64,000 nt of DNA from contig NW_019775513.1 of assembly GCF_001039355.2 (NCBI RefSeq), forward strand, positions 286,647 through 350,646, given 5' to 3'. The notes under the pieces were generated by a model. That model did no database searches and was not told the DNA's origin. It saw only the letters and a program-made list of their open reading frames with translations. The position numbers were made by a program, and so were the translations under genes. Shown piece after piece: positions 43,078 through 54,829 of this stretch. The stretch's first letter is position 1. The number at the start of each line of letters is the position of its first letter. The DNA comes from Lingula anatina. Lineage: Eukaryota; Brachiopoda; Lingulata; Lingulida; Lingulidae.

Positions 43078-46000
43078 ATGGATGACACAGAAACTGACAC
43101 TCCTCCCAGCAGAGGAGGATTCGTAGATTTAGGGAAAGATAAAAGGTAATTGATCGAAATTATTTGTGCTGTAATAAAAATTAATGTATATACTCAGTAC
43201 TATATAAGTACTAGTACTAGTAGCACAAACTATCATGTCCTGGATCTATGAGGCCTCATGCACTGATTTAATGTTATGGATGACATCCTGTGGAGAACCA
43301 AAAACTAACACTAGAGGACCAAAAAAAATCCTGTTAAATTGAAGGAGTACACAGCTGGAACCACGTGCCAGACACAGAGTATCAAACAAGCAACACATCT
43401 CTTAACACAAACATCTTCACATGTTAATTATTCTAGATGATTTTTAAAAGGATAAAATTACTGGTCCGAGAACCAAGGGGGTCATCTGGTCCTCTGCTAC
43501 CGAGTCTAGCCAATTTAAACGAAGTGACACATGCACACAACCTGTAGGTGTAATTTATTATTTGATTACAAGCCAAGAGAGAATACACATTAATGATAAT
43601 ATCCTCATTTAGTTCCAATTGAATCAGATTTGATATTTAGTTCTTGTATGCTATTTTTGCTACTTTAGTGATAATATTAGATTATTTGTTTTTATCTTAG
43701 GCCAGACAAACAGGTGGCTCATGTAAGAGCAGGTCCAGAGAATGAATATCCAATGGACTATAGATACATGGGAAAAGCAATCATATTCAACATCATGGAG
43801 TTTAAAGGCAGTGGCATTAAAAGGTACAATGAGACAAAATTAGTCTAAGTTTAGATTTCATTTGGTTGCCATTAGTCCTTTTTTTTTTGCTTCGTTTTAA
43901 TTGTTTATTTCTCTAATATTAATACCCAAAGATGAGAGCGCATATCATTTTCAGCTCTTAAAGAAATTCAGAGTAAGATTAACAGGGGCAGATCCAGAGA
44001 TATTGTCTGACTGTCTTCCAAATAATCTTCCTTGATCCATCCAATTTTTGACTGTCCTCTGACAAAAAAAATTAGATACCTGTCAATGTAATCTTGAAAA
44101 TCTGACCCATCTTCCATAGGATAAAGTGGTTGAGTTTTCATGGATTCAAACTTTTTTGTTATTGCAAGATGAAAAACAAACATTTAATTCTGATGAATCT
44201 GCCATTGATATAAATAACCTTCTCCTATTGGAAAACTTTGTCATAGACCACTTAATAATTGACTTAAATCTCTTAATAATTGTCAGTTTGAAAGGGTTTT
44301 TTTATAGATACTGGTACATTTTTTAATTGAAGACAATATTTTGTAGCATGTTCATGAATAGGACTTTTTTAAGTTAAAGTAGCCTTCCTACTTATACCAG
44401 TAGAATTTTCAAGTAGGTGTGGACATTTATCATTTACATACCCTAACGAAAAAGTCCTGTAGAACCCTATAAGATCCTATAGGAAATTGGGCCAATTTCC
44501 TATAGAATCCGATAGGATCTTATAGGATCCTATAAGACTTTATATATGTTTAATTCCAGGAAAGATGTGGATGCTGCAAAATTATATGGAAAATTGGAAG
44601 ATCTAAAGTTTCAGGTGTCGCTAAAAAACAATTTTTCAGCTGAGGAGATAAAAGATTGTCTTGCAAGAGGTATGACAGGTTTAACGATAAATGCTAAAAT
44701 AAAAATCATAATGATTTATATTTAAGATTGCAATCCAGAGGGTTGAGGTTGTATATGAAATTTAAAGAGCATTGCAATCATAATGAAATGCCTCATGTTT
44801 GAATGAAACTACCCATTAGTTAAAAGACTGCTTCTGGAGCTTCATAACTACTGACCATGAAATACAATAATGCATTTTACTATGTGAAATTTAAAAAAAC
44901 ATACTGAATAATGGAGGATTGAAATCTTTATGTATTGGAATTTGGCACATAATATCTCATTTTCTGTTGTTTGGTCTTAAAAATGATTGGATTGCTAAAA
45001 AAATTGATTTAAGTTCAGTTTGTCTGAGGGTTCATTTATTTTGTAAAAGAAAGTTTTGCACAGATCTTCTCTTATTTTATCTAAAGTTCTTAAGCATATT
45101 TGACTGGGTCAGAGCTAAACCATAATGTAAAATGGGGAAGTTATCCTCAGTGCACAACTTTGGACACAATTGAAGAGTATACGTTGCTCTACGCATTAGT
45201 CCATGTACCACACTTGGCAGGAATATTCTAGAATTGAGTGCACAGTTCTTTGGTAAATTCGGAGTTCTGAGCTTGTCTCATTTCAGTTGATGGAAAAAAG
45301 TCTTGCAAATGCTTTTTTTTATACATGTATGATCCGCATGAGTACCACATTTCAGATCATTGCTTATATAGGTGCCAAGAAGCTTGAGTTCAGATTGGGA
45401 TATTATGTGTTACTGTTGGTGGGAGGTCTGGCATAGAGTGTGTAAAATTTTGAGTCAAGCTTTTTGATTTTTGTGGCATTAAACTTGATGTCATTGTTCT
45501 CTGTCCTCTGCATGATTTTGTTAGATGCACTCTGCAGTTAATTTTCATGGACCCTTGATGTTTCATAAGAAATATATGTCTTGTAAATGTTTATGTTTTC
45601 TAAATGTTTAGAATTTAGGAGTTAAATCACTGCCAAAATATTTTTGTAAATAATGTAAAAAACATTGTTTAATTTTAGTTGCTAAGGAAAATCACCAAGA
45701 TATGGCATGTTTTATGTGTATCATATTGACCCGTGGGAGGGAAGGTCTCATCCTTGGTAAAGATCGGTCTATCCCAGTGGAAGAGTTGCTTCAACCTTTC
45801 AAAGGAAACAAATGTCCCTCCTTGGCTGGAAAACCCAAGATTTTCCTCATTCAGGTACAGTATGTACATTACAGATTGATGATCATCTGTTTTATTCAAG
45901 TTAAAGATCCATTTAAAGTCGAATTTCTGCCACAAATCCCAAACTTCAAAGGAAATCAATGTCCATATTTAGTTGGAATTTTTTCTCTAATCAGGTAATG

Positions 46001-47352
46001 TGCAATATGTTACAGATTGGTGGGCAACTGTTTTATTCAAATTCAAGATGCATTTTAAGTCAAATTTCTGCCGCAAAACAGGACCAAAAACCACTAATAC
46101 CAATGGACATTGTTTCATATTTCCAGAAAAATTATATTTGAACGTACATTTTCTATTTTTTTCTATGCTATAAATATCCCACAGCAGTTTCATTTGAATA
46201 AGTATACAGTCCCATGCGCAACTATATGTCAATACATGGGAGTGAGAGTGATGAATATGAAATGTGCTCGCTGTAGTACATAATTAAGCAGATAATGAAC
46301 TGAAGGGACAGATAAATAGGTCAATTTAGTACAACCAAAAATTTGAAGAAAGTTCAGTTTTCAATTTTTTAGCTAAATGAGAGCTTAATTTGGTTTATGA
46401 CTTGGCATGTCAACTTTATTTTAGTCTAAATAAGAAACTTGCAAGTATGGTTTTTATACCTTACTGGGAGTCCACGTTTGCTTAATATTTATCTTTAAAT
46501 GCTTCCTACTCATTTTGATACAATATTATGTTATTTAGAGACTTACAATAGGCGTTTGAAAATGTTCTTAGGTATTCATGTATTACATAACATTGAGTCT
46601 TGAAGAGTTAAATTTCCATTTAAATTATTTTGACATAAATAATATTAACACTGAAATGTAATTTTTTTTTCATTTTCCCAGGCAGATCAGGATATTACAT
46701 TTGAAAAAGAAAGTGCAGATTTTTTTCCACTGGGAACAAAATATAAACCTGAAGAGACGAAGAAATACCGTATTCCAGCAGAGGCCGATTTTTTGGTAGC
46801 CACCTCTGTGATTCCAGGTACACTAATAAGTTCTTCCAGCTTAATGTTTTGTAAATATCAAAATTATATGTAATATTTATGGTATAAATGTTGTTCCTTC
46901 AAAACAAATAGACATTTTGCAGGGGAAATAATCATTCTTTATCCCCAGTAGAAAATTTCATTTATTTCATAAAAATGAAGTTATCATCATAATACAAGTT
47001 TTTTCTCTTGTCTAACAAGATATTTTATCATTAGATCATTATTTCTGTCAATTTATTAGGAAAATGGTCATGGGACATAACTTTGCCTACAGCAAGTCAT
47101 TTCAAAAAATACAAAAATGCCTCTTGTTTCATACATCATCTTTGTGAGATGCTTGAAAAGGAAAGCGAGCAGGAGGAGGAGAGTGAGAGGTTGGACCTTT
47201 TAACCCTGTTTATGCGTGTATCCCAACTGGCGACTTGTGATGTCCAGCAGGCTCTTGGGGACACCCATAAAGCTCTCTTTGAGGAATATGATTTAATACC
47301 ATGTGTCACTTCAACACTGACCAAGGACATTATATTTCCTATCAGTGATTAG
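43078..47352 (+). CDS. Caspase-family pseudoenzyme (both catalytic residues replaced)
   Basis: Exons 43078-43145, 43701-43823, 44560-44669, 45679-45854, 46682-46817 and 47060-47352 join in frame to give 301 residues and a TAG stop. Caspase landmarks are clear: MDYRYMGKAIIFN, KDVDAAKLYGKLEDLKF, KCPSLAGKPKIFLIQ and IPAEADFLVATSVIPG. The catalytic His motif (usually SHG) reads TRG (R119), and the QACRG pentapeptide reads QADQD (D161 in place of Cys). The p10 SWR motif reads SWD, so an Arg of the S1 pocket is lost too. The fold is otherwise complete and open. Family knowledge suggests a regulator acting by dimerisation, as for c-FLIP; that role is inference. There is only a 20-residue N-terminal extension, with no CARD or DED. 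Its exon structure parallels the neighbouring active caspase. Confidence 0.9.
44451..44541. mobile_element. 91-bp fold-back element just before a caspase-like exon
   Basis: A near-complete inverted repeat. The centre is CTATAGGAAATTGG, G, CCAATTTCCTATAG (14-bp perfect arms), and the outer arms AAAGTCCTGTAGAACCC and GGATCCTATAAGACTTT are also complementary with a few mismatches. The right arm is about 10 bp longer. Repeats of CCTATAAGATCC and GGATCCTATA recur in it. It ends 18 bp before the exon starting at 44560. Confidence 0.75.
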
Positions 47353-48196
47353 ATCACTTATTGACAATTAAGACATCAGAACACAAAGAATATGTTTTCT
47401 CAAAATAAAATCAATATTGACTTATAATAAAAAATGACAGACAAAACTCATTATGATTTTTCTATGGAGGCAAACTGATTTTATTTTCCCTTAAAGCATC
47501 TGTCCCATACATATATAACTGGCATCATACTTTTAAAATCATGAAAATATAACATTACGGTATTTGTGGAAACCAGGAACACCAGATTTCCTCCCTACCA
47601 CCTATTGTAAACTGTATAAATACTCACAGACACCACGATTCTACTGTGACTTGACAAATCAATGAGGAATACCAACCAGATTTCTTAGCATCCATCTCTG
47701 CTTTGTCTATAGTATCCCTTCACAAACAGGAATTGCACATTACACATTATTTTTGTCTAGTTGTACATTTACAAGGACATAAAGTGTTTTCTGTGCAAAA
47801 TATAGTACATTAATAAAAGCTACTAAATTTATGCCTTTTGCATAATACATAAAAAAGCTTCAATCAAATATTTTAAACACTGAGACAAAAAAAATTTAAT
47901 GTCTCCAATATTAATTTTAGACCACGTCAAAACAGCCTTACGTGAATTTTAGAACTGGTGAAGAATCATGCAAGCATGTCAGTTGACAAATATATTTTGT
48001 ACTCCTCTTTATGCAATAAATTTGTACAAAACCCTATAGTGTGTGTTGTGGTCCTCTTACTGATCTTATACACATTGTATGCCATGGTATGCTCTAATTT
48101 TTTTTTTTTTTTTGGTATATAAATGATAACCACCAAATCCAAGAGAGGGTCAAGTGGTACATTTACCACTAGTTTGCCTTGCTGCAAACTGTTAAA
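47353..48196. other. Tail-to-tail gap between the two caspase-family genes
   Basis: 844 bp of AT-rich sequence presumably made of two 3' UTRs. No further coding sequence is visible. A 16-base T run lies near 48099-48114. Confidence 0.6.
47404..47409 (+). terminator. Poly(A) signal for the caspase-like gene
   Basis: AATAAA lies 52 bp after the stop codon, and a second AATAAA follows at 47426-47431. Confidence 0.6.
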
Positions 48197-50787
48197 TTAA
48201 TGCCAAATTGTCTTCGGTCGAAAGTATACTTCTTTATGTAATTTTGAGACAACACTGCACACTGACTTCTTTCCGCTCAAATGTTCTTTATTCGGATTGT
48301 AAGATTCATATTCTGTAGCCATGACATGGGCAGTACGTGTAAGCATGTGCTGGAATCCCATTGTGGAGCCATACTTCTCTATCACGCTGCATAAACTTTG
48401 AATAAACCAAGAGCCTTTCTTCTTTCTAAAAGCAAAAAACCCTGAAATTTAAATATACAGTACACGTGTTAATGGTACATATACAAAGCAAGATACATTG
48501 TATGTTAAGATAATTCAAACTGTAAGTTGGTTGCTGGAAAACAGCTCCATGTTTAAAAGAAAAAAGACAAAAGCAATTTATTATGCTGTGCTGCCTTTCA
48601 GAGCAAACATTTCAATTTTTAGACAGGCTGGTACATTAAGACCTGTACAGAGTGTACTAGTATGCAGGCACTTGCATATTGAATAAATGTTCTAGGAGTA
48701 CTTATCACATAGGGGGCATTCCCATAGATTTTAGATCTATCTATCCCAGTGGGGAGTCTCACTAGATTACTGTCCGATAATCCGGCTTTAATGTCTGTCC
48801 CGCCTACTACAAGCTGTTGGGGGGTAATTAACTGTCGTGCACGATCGGCTGACAGCTATTTAGCGTTAACCCCCAAGGAGTTAGGTCTATCTAGTTGGAT
48901 CGATCTAATCTCTGGGAATGGGGTCATAGATCAAAATTTGCAGTTAGGACAGGCTCGGGTAATAACCACATGAAAGACATTACCTGGAGGAGTTCCATAT
49001 ACAGTTATGAAATTATTAAAGATAGGTATGTCTCTCTGTATTGCAGGATTGCTCATGTCAGCATCATCAGGAACATCAATGGTACCAGCTGGTGCATCAC
49101 ACACATCATAATCCTGGTCACAAATCTCTTCAATCTCAACTCCATCATCTAGTTTATAACCACGGCAAGCCTGCAGGACAAAACAGTAGTATGGGTCATT
49201 TTTTTAAAAACCAAATCACTACTGTTACAAACCCATATTTACATGCTTTTGAGATAATTAAGGGCTCACTCCCAATGACACTATCATTCTACATAGTTCA
49301 ATCCAACTCTGCGGGAACTATAGCTGAATTAAATCAGCTAGTTTAACAGATTAACACGCCTCCTCTTATTTCCAACATACTCGTACAATCACCAGCTTTA
49401 CTGTATTCTACTCGACACCAGAAAGAAGAGTGTTAATCTCTTCATCTAACTGCTGTTCACCAACAAGAGTCCCCGTAGAGTATATATACATCTATGTAAA
49501 ATGGGAATGAGCCTTTAGACTCTTCGACGCAGTTAAGTATGCTTAACTATAGAGGTGCACTGTGAGAGATAGATAACTGAATGCTCTCTAAGTGTACTAT
49601 TCAATGTAAAAGGGCCTTAAGCAGAGAGAATGGAATTGCAGTCTTTTTAAAAATTGGACTATGTATTTTTATAATTCATTCATTTTTTTTGTCACTGTTT
49701 TGTGGGAAGGGGGGGTTGTTTGGTATGCCTAACAAATGAAGGTTTCAGCTATTACATACTAACATTGAGCTTTGAATAGGGAAAATGAGCATTGACAATG
49801 GTATAATTTACCTGCAAGAGAAATATTTTTGGTTTTCCCCTCAAGGTGGGGCACTTGTTGTCTCTAAAAAGTTCCAAAAGCAGCTTGATATGGATGGGCC
49901 TATTGTCTGTTCCATACACCATTCCATGCATTGAAACAATGCTATCACCACTGGCATCCACAATAGGGGGACCCTGTAGCTCACCCCCATGACTGAATAT
50001 GGCACAAGCAAAGCAATCTGAGTCTAAGTGATTCTCCCTGGATGCTAAATAAATAAATTCTTGATGAAAATTAGTCTGCACTTTTATAGAAATGGTTATG
50101 ATTCTCTTTCAGTTTTCAAACAACAATACTAAATATCCCACCACAACAACAAAAAAAGCAATTCTATGTAGGTAAATTAAGTTAAGGCTGAAGTTAAATT
50201 AAAGATATGATAAAGTATTAATTATTACTCTTACCACTTTTCTACCCCTGCACCAAAGAGCAAAAACAAAAAGTTCCAGAATTATTTCCATTTTTAAAAG
50301 CATTAATTGCTTACCTTTGAACAAAGTGTGATACATAGCAGATGCAGTCAAATTTCGAAGGACTCTAATGTCTTTGAAGCCCAATGTTTTAAATGCCTGG
50401 TATAGCGACTTTTCATCTCTTCTGGATCCTACAATTGAAAATAACAATATATAATTATATATTATATTCTCTCAGTGAAACACAATAAAATGATATAACT
50501 TACTACATAATAAACTTTCCATATAATAACTTTATAATAAACAACAATATCCAAGATTTTGCATTTGAAATCAAATTTCTGCTACAAAACCAACTATTAA
50601 GTGCCACTTTAAAGTTTAAAATTATATAACTTAGAGAAATGACATCATTTCATATTTTCCCAGAAATGATCCCTTGTTTACCATCTCTATTTTTTTCTGC
50701 ATCATTTTCAAAAGTCTCATTATTGATGATAATTGCTACACCACGTGATTTGTTGCTGAAGTCATATTCCCAGTTTGTTTGGTCCAT
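48197..50787 (-). CDS. Effector-type caspase, catalytically intact
   Basis: Minus-strand exons 50682-50787, 50315-50428, 49812-50044, 48984-49170 and 48197-48441 join in frame to give 294 residues. ATG 50787 was chosen because an in-frame TGA lies 9 bp upstream. Catalytic His is in FSHGG (H92) and catalytic Cys in QACRG (C153). Substrate-pocket Arg candidates are in SRRDEKS and FAFRKKKGSWFIQSLC. The linker after the Cys is Asp-rich, with DVCD|A and VPDD|A as plausible self-cleavage sites. The lack of a CARD or DED and the total length fit a caspase-3/7-like executioner, a cysteine protease that cleaves after Asp in apoptosis. Oddly, some 20 residues (around LQGPPIVDASGDSIVSMHGM) are inserted between SHGGE and VYGTD. 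Initiator or vertebrate orthology cannot be settled here. Confidence 0.92.
48700..48975. other. Unexplained, less AT-rich segment in a caspase intron
   Basis: This part of the intron between the last two caspase exons is visibly richer in GC than its surroundings. It has an open 74-codon frame with no recognisable protein motif. It may be a remnant of an inserted element, but no inverted ends or target duplications were found. Confidence 0.4.
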
Positions 50788-50999
50788 GTTTACTGATCAA
50801 CGCGGGCAACCACTGAAAAATTAAAAATATACATTTTAAAATCATTATGCACGGGTGTGTGTGAGGCCTTTGGGCCCTTACCTGTCGTGAGCACAATGCA
50901 CCTAGCATGTAAGGCCTGACAAAAGTGTGAGAGCTGAGAAAGAGAGAAAGGGGGCGACAAAAAAAGAAAAAGACGTATAGAGTTTAAATTGTCAGTTCT

Positions 51000-51294
51000 A
51001 GACACAAACGGAATCACACGAAACAGTGTGCCAACAAACCTACTGAATTAAAAAAATCAGTGCTGGTGTATTAGATTCTTCTTAACTTGGCATGTATATT
51101 AAGCACCTGCTAAAAAAATCGACTTCCGGGGTGGTTATAGTGGGTTAAATTTAAGTGGGTCGGAACCAGGTAACGAGTGGGCTTTGTGACATGGATTGAT
51201 ATTGAATATTTACACTTTGGCAAGCACGTACGTCTCATCTCTGTCCTCCGGAGCTTTCAGTCTAGGCCCTTATCATCTAAATACCCTTAAGTAA
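51000..51294. repeat. Dispersed block, copy upstream of the active caspase
   Basis: About 290 bp similar to 57800-58152 in the same orientation. Shared stretches include GTGTATTAG, CGACTTCCGGGG, TTTAAGTGGGTC, TGATATTGAATATTTACACT and CAAGCACGT. ACTTCCGG is an ETS-type core. The block lies just upstream of the caspase start codon. Confidence 0.75.
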
Positions 51295-51650
51295 ATACCG
51301 GTACATGTGTACCCGGCGTATGCATGTACATCTGCATAAATAGAACTACATGTAGGCCTACCAGTCCCTACTAGAATGGCGGAAGTGTGAACACTCGAGC
51401 GCGTATGAACCATCTGTATTTTACGTTGGCAGTAATATAACCTAGGCCTACGAATGCGTCCAGTCCTTACAACGCCTTAGACAATGAGAGTAAGTTAGGA
51501 TTACCTGGTGTAGGTAACCAGTTCTTCTCCCAGAACTCCTCTGTTCAGACTGTAACAGACTACCGACTCTGACGTAGGCCTATACAAACGATGAATGCAG
51601 TGTTTGATTAACCCAGTTTCAGTGAAAGTCTAAGTTGGCCTTTATTTAAC

Positions 51651-51706
51651 CAAGGAGTTATAACTCCTTGATTTAACCAGGGAATTATATCGGATATAAT
51701 TCCCTG
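51651..51706. repeat. Two adjacent perfect hairpins in a repeated frame
   Basis: The first is a 20-bp perfect palindrome, CAAGGAGTTA/TAACTCCTTG (51651-51670). The second has 14-bp arms, CAGGGAATTATATC and GATATAATTCCCTG, around one G (51678-51706). Each is preceded by ATTTAACCA and followed by TGATTT or GATTT, so they look like two diverged copies of one module. Confidence 0.9.
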
Positions 51707-51736
51707 ATTTTAAACAATTTACGAGTCCTTGCTTCG

Positions 51737-51965
51737 CAGTGGCGGATTAAGGGGGGTTCAGGGGGTCCTGACCCCACCCCCCTCCCCCTTCGGTTTTTGA
51801 AATTAGAATTTTGACTATCGGAATCATAGTTCTACAGTAAACTGTAGGCCTATATGGTACCGTTCGCCCTCTAAACTGGTTAAAATTTTCGGGCAGAGGC
51901 AAATCCAGGATTATTTGAAGGGGGTCCGCGGATGCGAAGCCGACTCTACCCCCCCCCCCCCCCCC
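51737..51965. mobile_element. Fragments of non-autonomous DNA elements (CAGTGGCGGAT-type ends)
   Basis: AGTGGCGGATTAAGGGGGG at about 51739 and the similar CAGAGGCAAATCCAGGATTA at about 51893 resemble the widespread CAGTGGCGGATCCAGG-type transposon ends, both in the same orientation. A matching inverted partner or target duplication was not found. A long C run lies at about 51952-51965. Confidence 0.4.
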
Positions 51966-52769
51966 TTGGCGTGGGGTGTTTTTACAGTAAATGCCATATT
52001 GTTTCAAGAATTGACATTTCGTTCTTGTATGCATTATAAACTGATAAATGTAAATTAATGGCCTCATTTTTTATTTTGCCGCCGCGTGCGCTTATTCCCA
52101 TCCGTATGTCAGAAAAATAGGCTTCTTGAATTAATTGAGCGATTTTTCAACATCTATTTTTCAAAGTCTATAAAGAACACAACCTGAAACTCAAGGTAAT
52201 AACGAACAACAAACAAACCAACAAAAATGACCTAATTTTTCTCAGAGATAAAGCACATCTCAGCATCAAATTATGTTTATTTTTTGTCCGCACCCGTGCA
52301 ACTTTCGAGATCCTGGATCCTGGTGACAGAAAGCCAAAAGTCAAGCTTTTTGTATACATGTAAGTTATGCGAACATTTTCTGATTTATGATTCATGACAC
52401 GCCAGTGGAGAGTTTTCGCTAACGAAGGTTTTAATAACGGAAGTTTTAAAAAACGTTTTGGATAAAATTTGCACGTTATTGATACTAAAAAAAAAATTTT
52501 TAAATAGTGTAAATCAAGCAGATTTATCAGCGTTTTGACGTATAGTTATTCGGATGTATAGGTATGTGGGATGATTGGGACATCGTATCTATCGTTTGTT
52601 GGGCGTGGATTTATCGCGGTATTTATTCTCCATCTTTCATCTAGTGGCAGTTGGGCCTTGTCGGATTTATCGATATCGTTATGCATCTACATTGTCGGTA
52701 AATTGACTTACCGGTAAAAAGAATTATCAACATTCACCTTCTTTCAGTGGTGTTGAGTTTGTGGAAGAT

Positions 52770-53040
52770 GTTGTATCACGGGGATATTATATTTGCATAA
52801 CAAAAAGTTGCTCAGCGCAGATGTTGTATCACGGGGATATTTATAACTGCATGGTGGAAGACGCACGTGTAAATTTTCTAGAATAAAGTAGTTCAATTCA
52901 ACACCATGTGGGCATGTCTACTTGTATTTTGACCGTGAACAATCATGAACAGTTAGTGACACAACCTCTCACCTAAAATGAACCACACTTGTTGCATTTG
53001 CATAACAACAAGTTGCTCATCGTAGTGCGAGCTGTCTTCA
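52770..53040. repeat. Dispersed repeat containing an ATTTGCAT octamer (two copies)
   Basis: ATTTGCATAACAAAAAGTTG followed by CTCAGCG occurs at about 52789-52815, and ATTTGCATAACAACAAGTTG followed by CTCATCG at about 52995. GATGTTGTATCACGGGGATA is also duplicated about 53 bp apart near 52770 and 52822. An inverted relative lies at 56829-56875. Confidence 0.65.
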
Positions 53041-53570
53041 AGAATACTCACCTGGACACATTTGGGTGAAGACAGAGCAGCATGAGTGGTGCAGTCAAAG
53101 GGTCTAGCTTTTATAAGGCGTAGAAGCAAATACGTTTGGTAAGTATTACTGCTTCTTCAATAGCAAATGAAAGAAAATTTATAACAAATACTGTATATAC
53201 GAATATTTGTAATTGTATGTCCATCGTTACTTGCATGTCACTCAGAATATTATCTAGAATATATTGACGTTCATTGTTATATGTACAATGGTTTGGAACT
53301 GCAAACGTACAGAAATAACGACCTAGGTTTGCTTTTAATCTTATAACTCTGCACTTTCTCTGTATAAACTTTTCGTAAGATTCTGGACAAATACAGCACC
53401 TTTGATTTAATCTAAAATGTTTTATGAAAATGTAATACACAAAGAACACTGACTAATTTAGCTTGTAATGCATGTCAAAGCTTTTGATCCAGGATAAGCA
53501 TGCCCCATCAAGGTGTACATCAATTTTATGGTCAAATTTCTAAACAATTCAAACGTCTATCTTTACAATT

Positions 53571-53617
53571 ACGATTGTTATTATTATTATTGTTGTAATA
53601 ATAATAATAACAATCGT
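53571..53617. repeat. Perfect 21-bp inverted repeat made of trinucleotide runs
   Basis: Arms 53571-53591 and 53597-53617 are exact reverse complements with a 5-base loop (GTTGT). They run from ACGATTGTTATTATT to AATAATAACAATCGT. Related ATT and GTT repeats continue to about 53665. Confidence 0.95.
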
Positions 53618-54829
53618 AATTGTTATTATTATTATTGTTGTAATTATTATTTTATTATTGTTGCTGTTGTGTATATGATAAGAAAAGAGCTATTATAGTT
53701 CCCATTACTGTTTCAGATTAGACTTGTGCAGTTCGTTTTTTGATTGAGGTTGACAAGCTGTTCAACATCTTTTTTCTGGGTAAATATGCCTATATATAAA
53801 TTCAACGCACACACACACTCTCACAGTGGCATTCCAGTTGCTCAATACACAAATAGTCTTTTGTCTGCCGTATCCATTGCGCCCAACCGTATTAAAATTC
53901 AAGTGCCCTTGCATCCAAGTAATGTGCAATCAAACTCCCGTTGAGGAGATAGTTTACAATTCTACGAAATACGTGAAAAATTATTTACAATAGAGAGCCC
54001 CAAACACGTCATGCATAACGGTTATAGGTGTAATAATATTCAGTAGTGAGTACAATATATTAACGACTGTACTTCAGATAAACCAATAAACGCGCCCATT
54101 GCTTCAAAAACAATTAAAAGTAAACAATATTTTCTCATTTCAGAAGCCCACCGATGTGCCACAACAAGCAGCCTAGCATTTGAGTCGGATCCATGAACCC
54201 AACGCTCAGTCTTGCATCTATTAAGTTACAACTTAATAAATACATTTGTAATTCTGTGTTCTTTTATTTTTATATGAAACAATGTTGATAAGGAAAGTAG
54301 ATTTAATAATCGGGGAAAGATTGAGATAAACTGTTTGACGCCTTTCAAATTCAATTGGTTAAATCCGATCTGTAAATCTCGTCTTATTGGCTTTCATACT
54401 GACGATTTTTTATAGTAAAATATCTAAAATTGAAATGGTTTGAAAACTTACTTTTGAAAATATGCTTTTGTAAATAATTGGTTATAAGCGTTAAAATATC
54501 TTACCTGCTGAAAGAATATATCTTAGACTTTAAAAAAAAAACATTTATAAATTCAATTTGAATTTACTCAGAATCTTGTGTTTGGAAAAGTGTTTAATGT
54601 ACATTGGGACAAACTGATACATCAGCCAGATAACATTTTCCTAAATTTTCTTAGTATAATTGGCTTTATGACAAGTACTGATTTAAGCTACCACAAACTG
54701 ATTCATTTTAACTTTATCTTCATATGGATGCTTCAATTAATTTTTTTTGAACAGAAAAATTAGTGAAAAAACCTTGAATCAATTTTGAATGGTTTTCTGA
54801 ACCATGAACCATAAAATGGAATAGCCTTG

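Noticed and set aside
53111-53449. 112-codon minus-strand frame
   Set aside because: It has no recognisable motif, no splice partners and AT-driven composition in a repeat-rich intergenic region.
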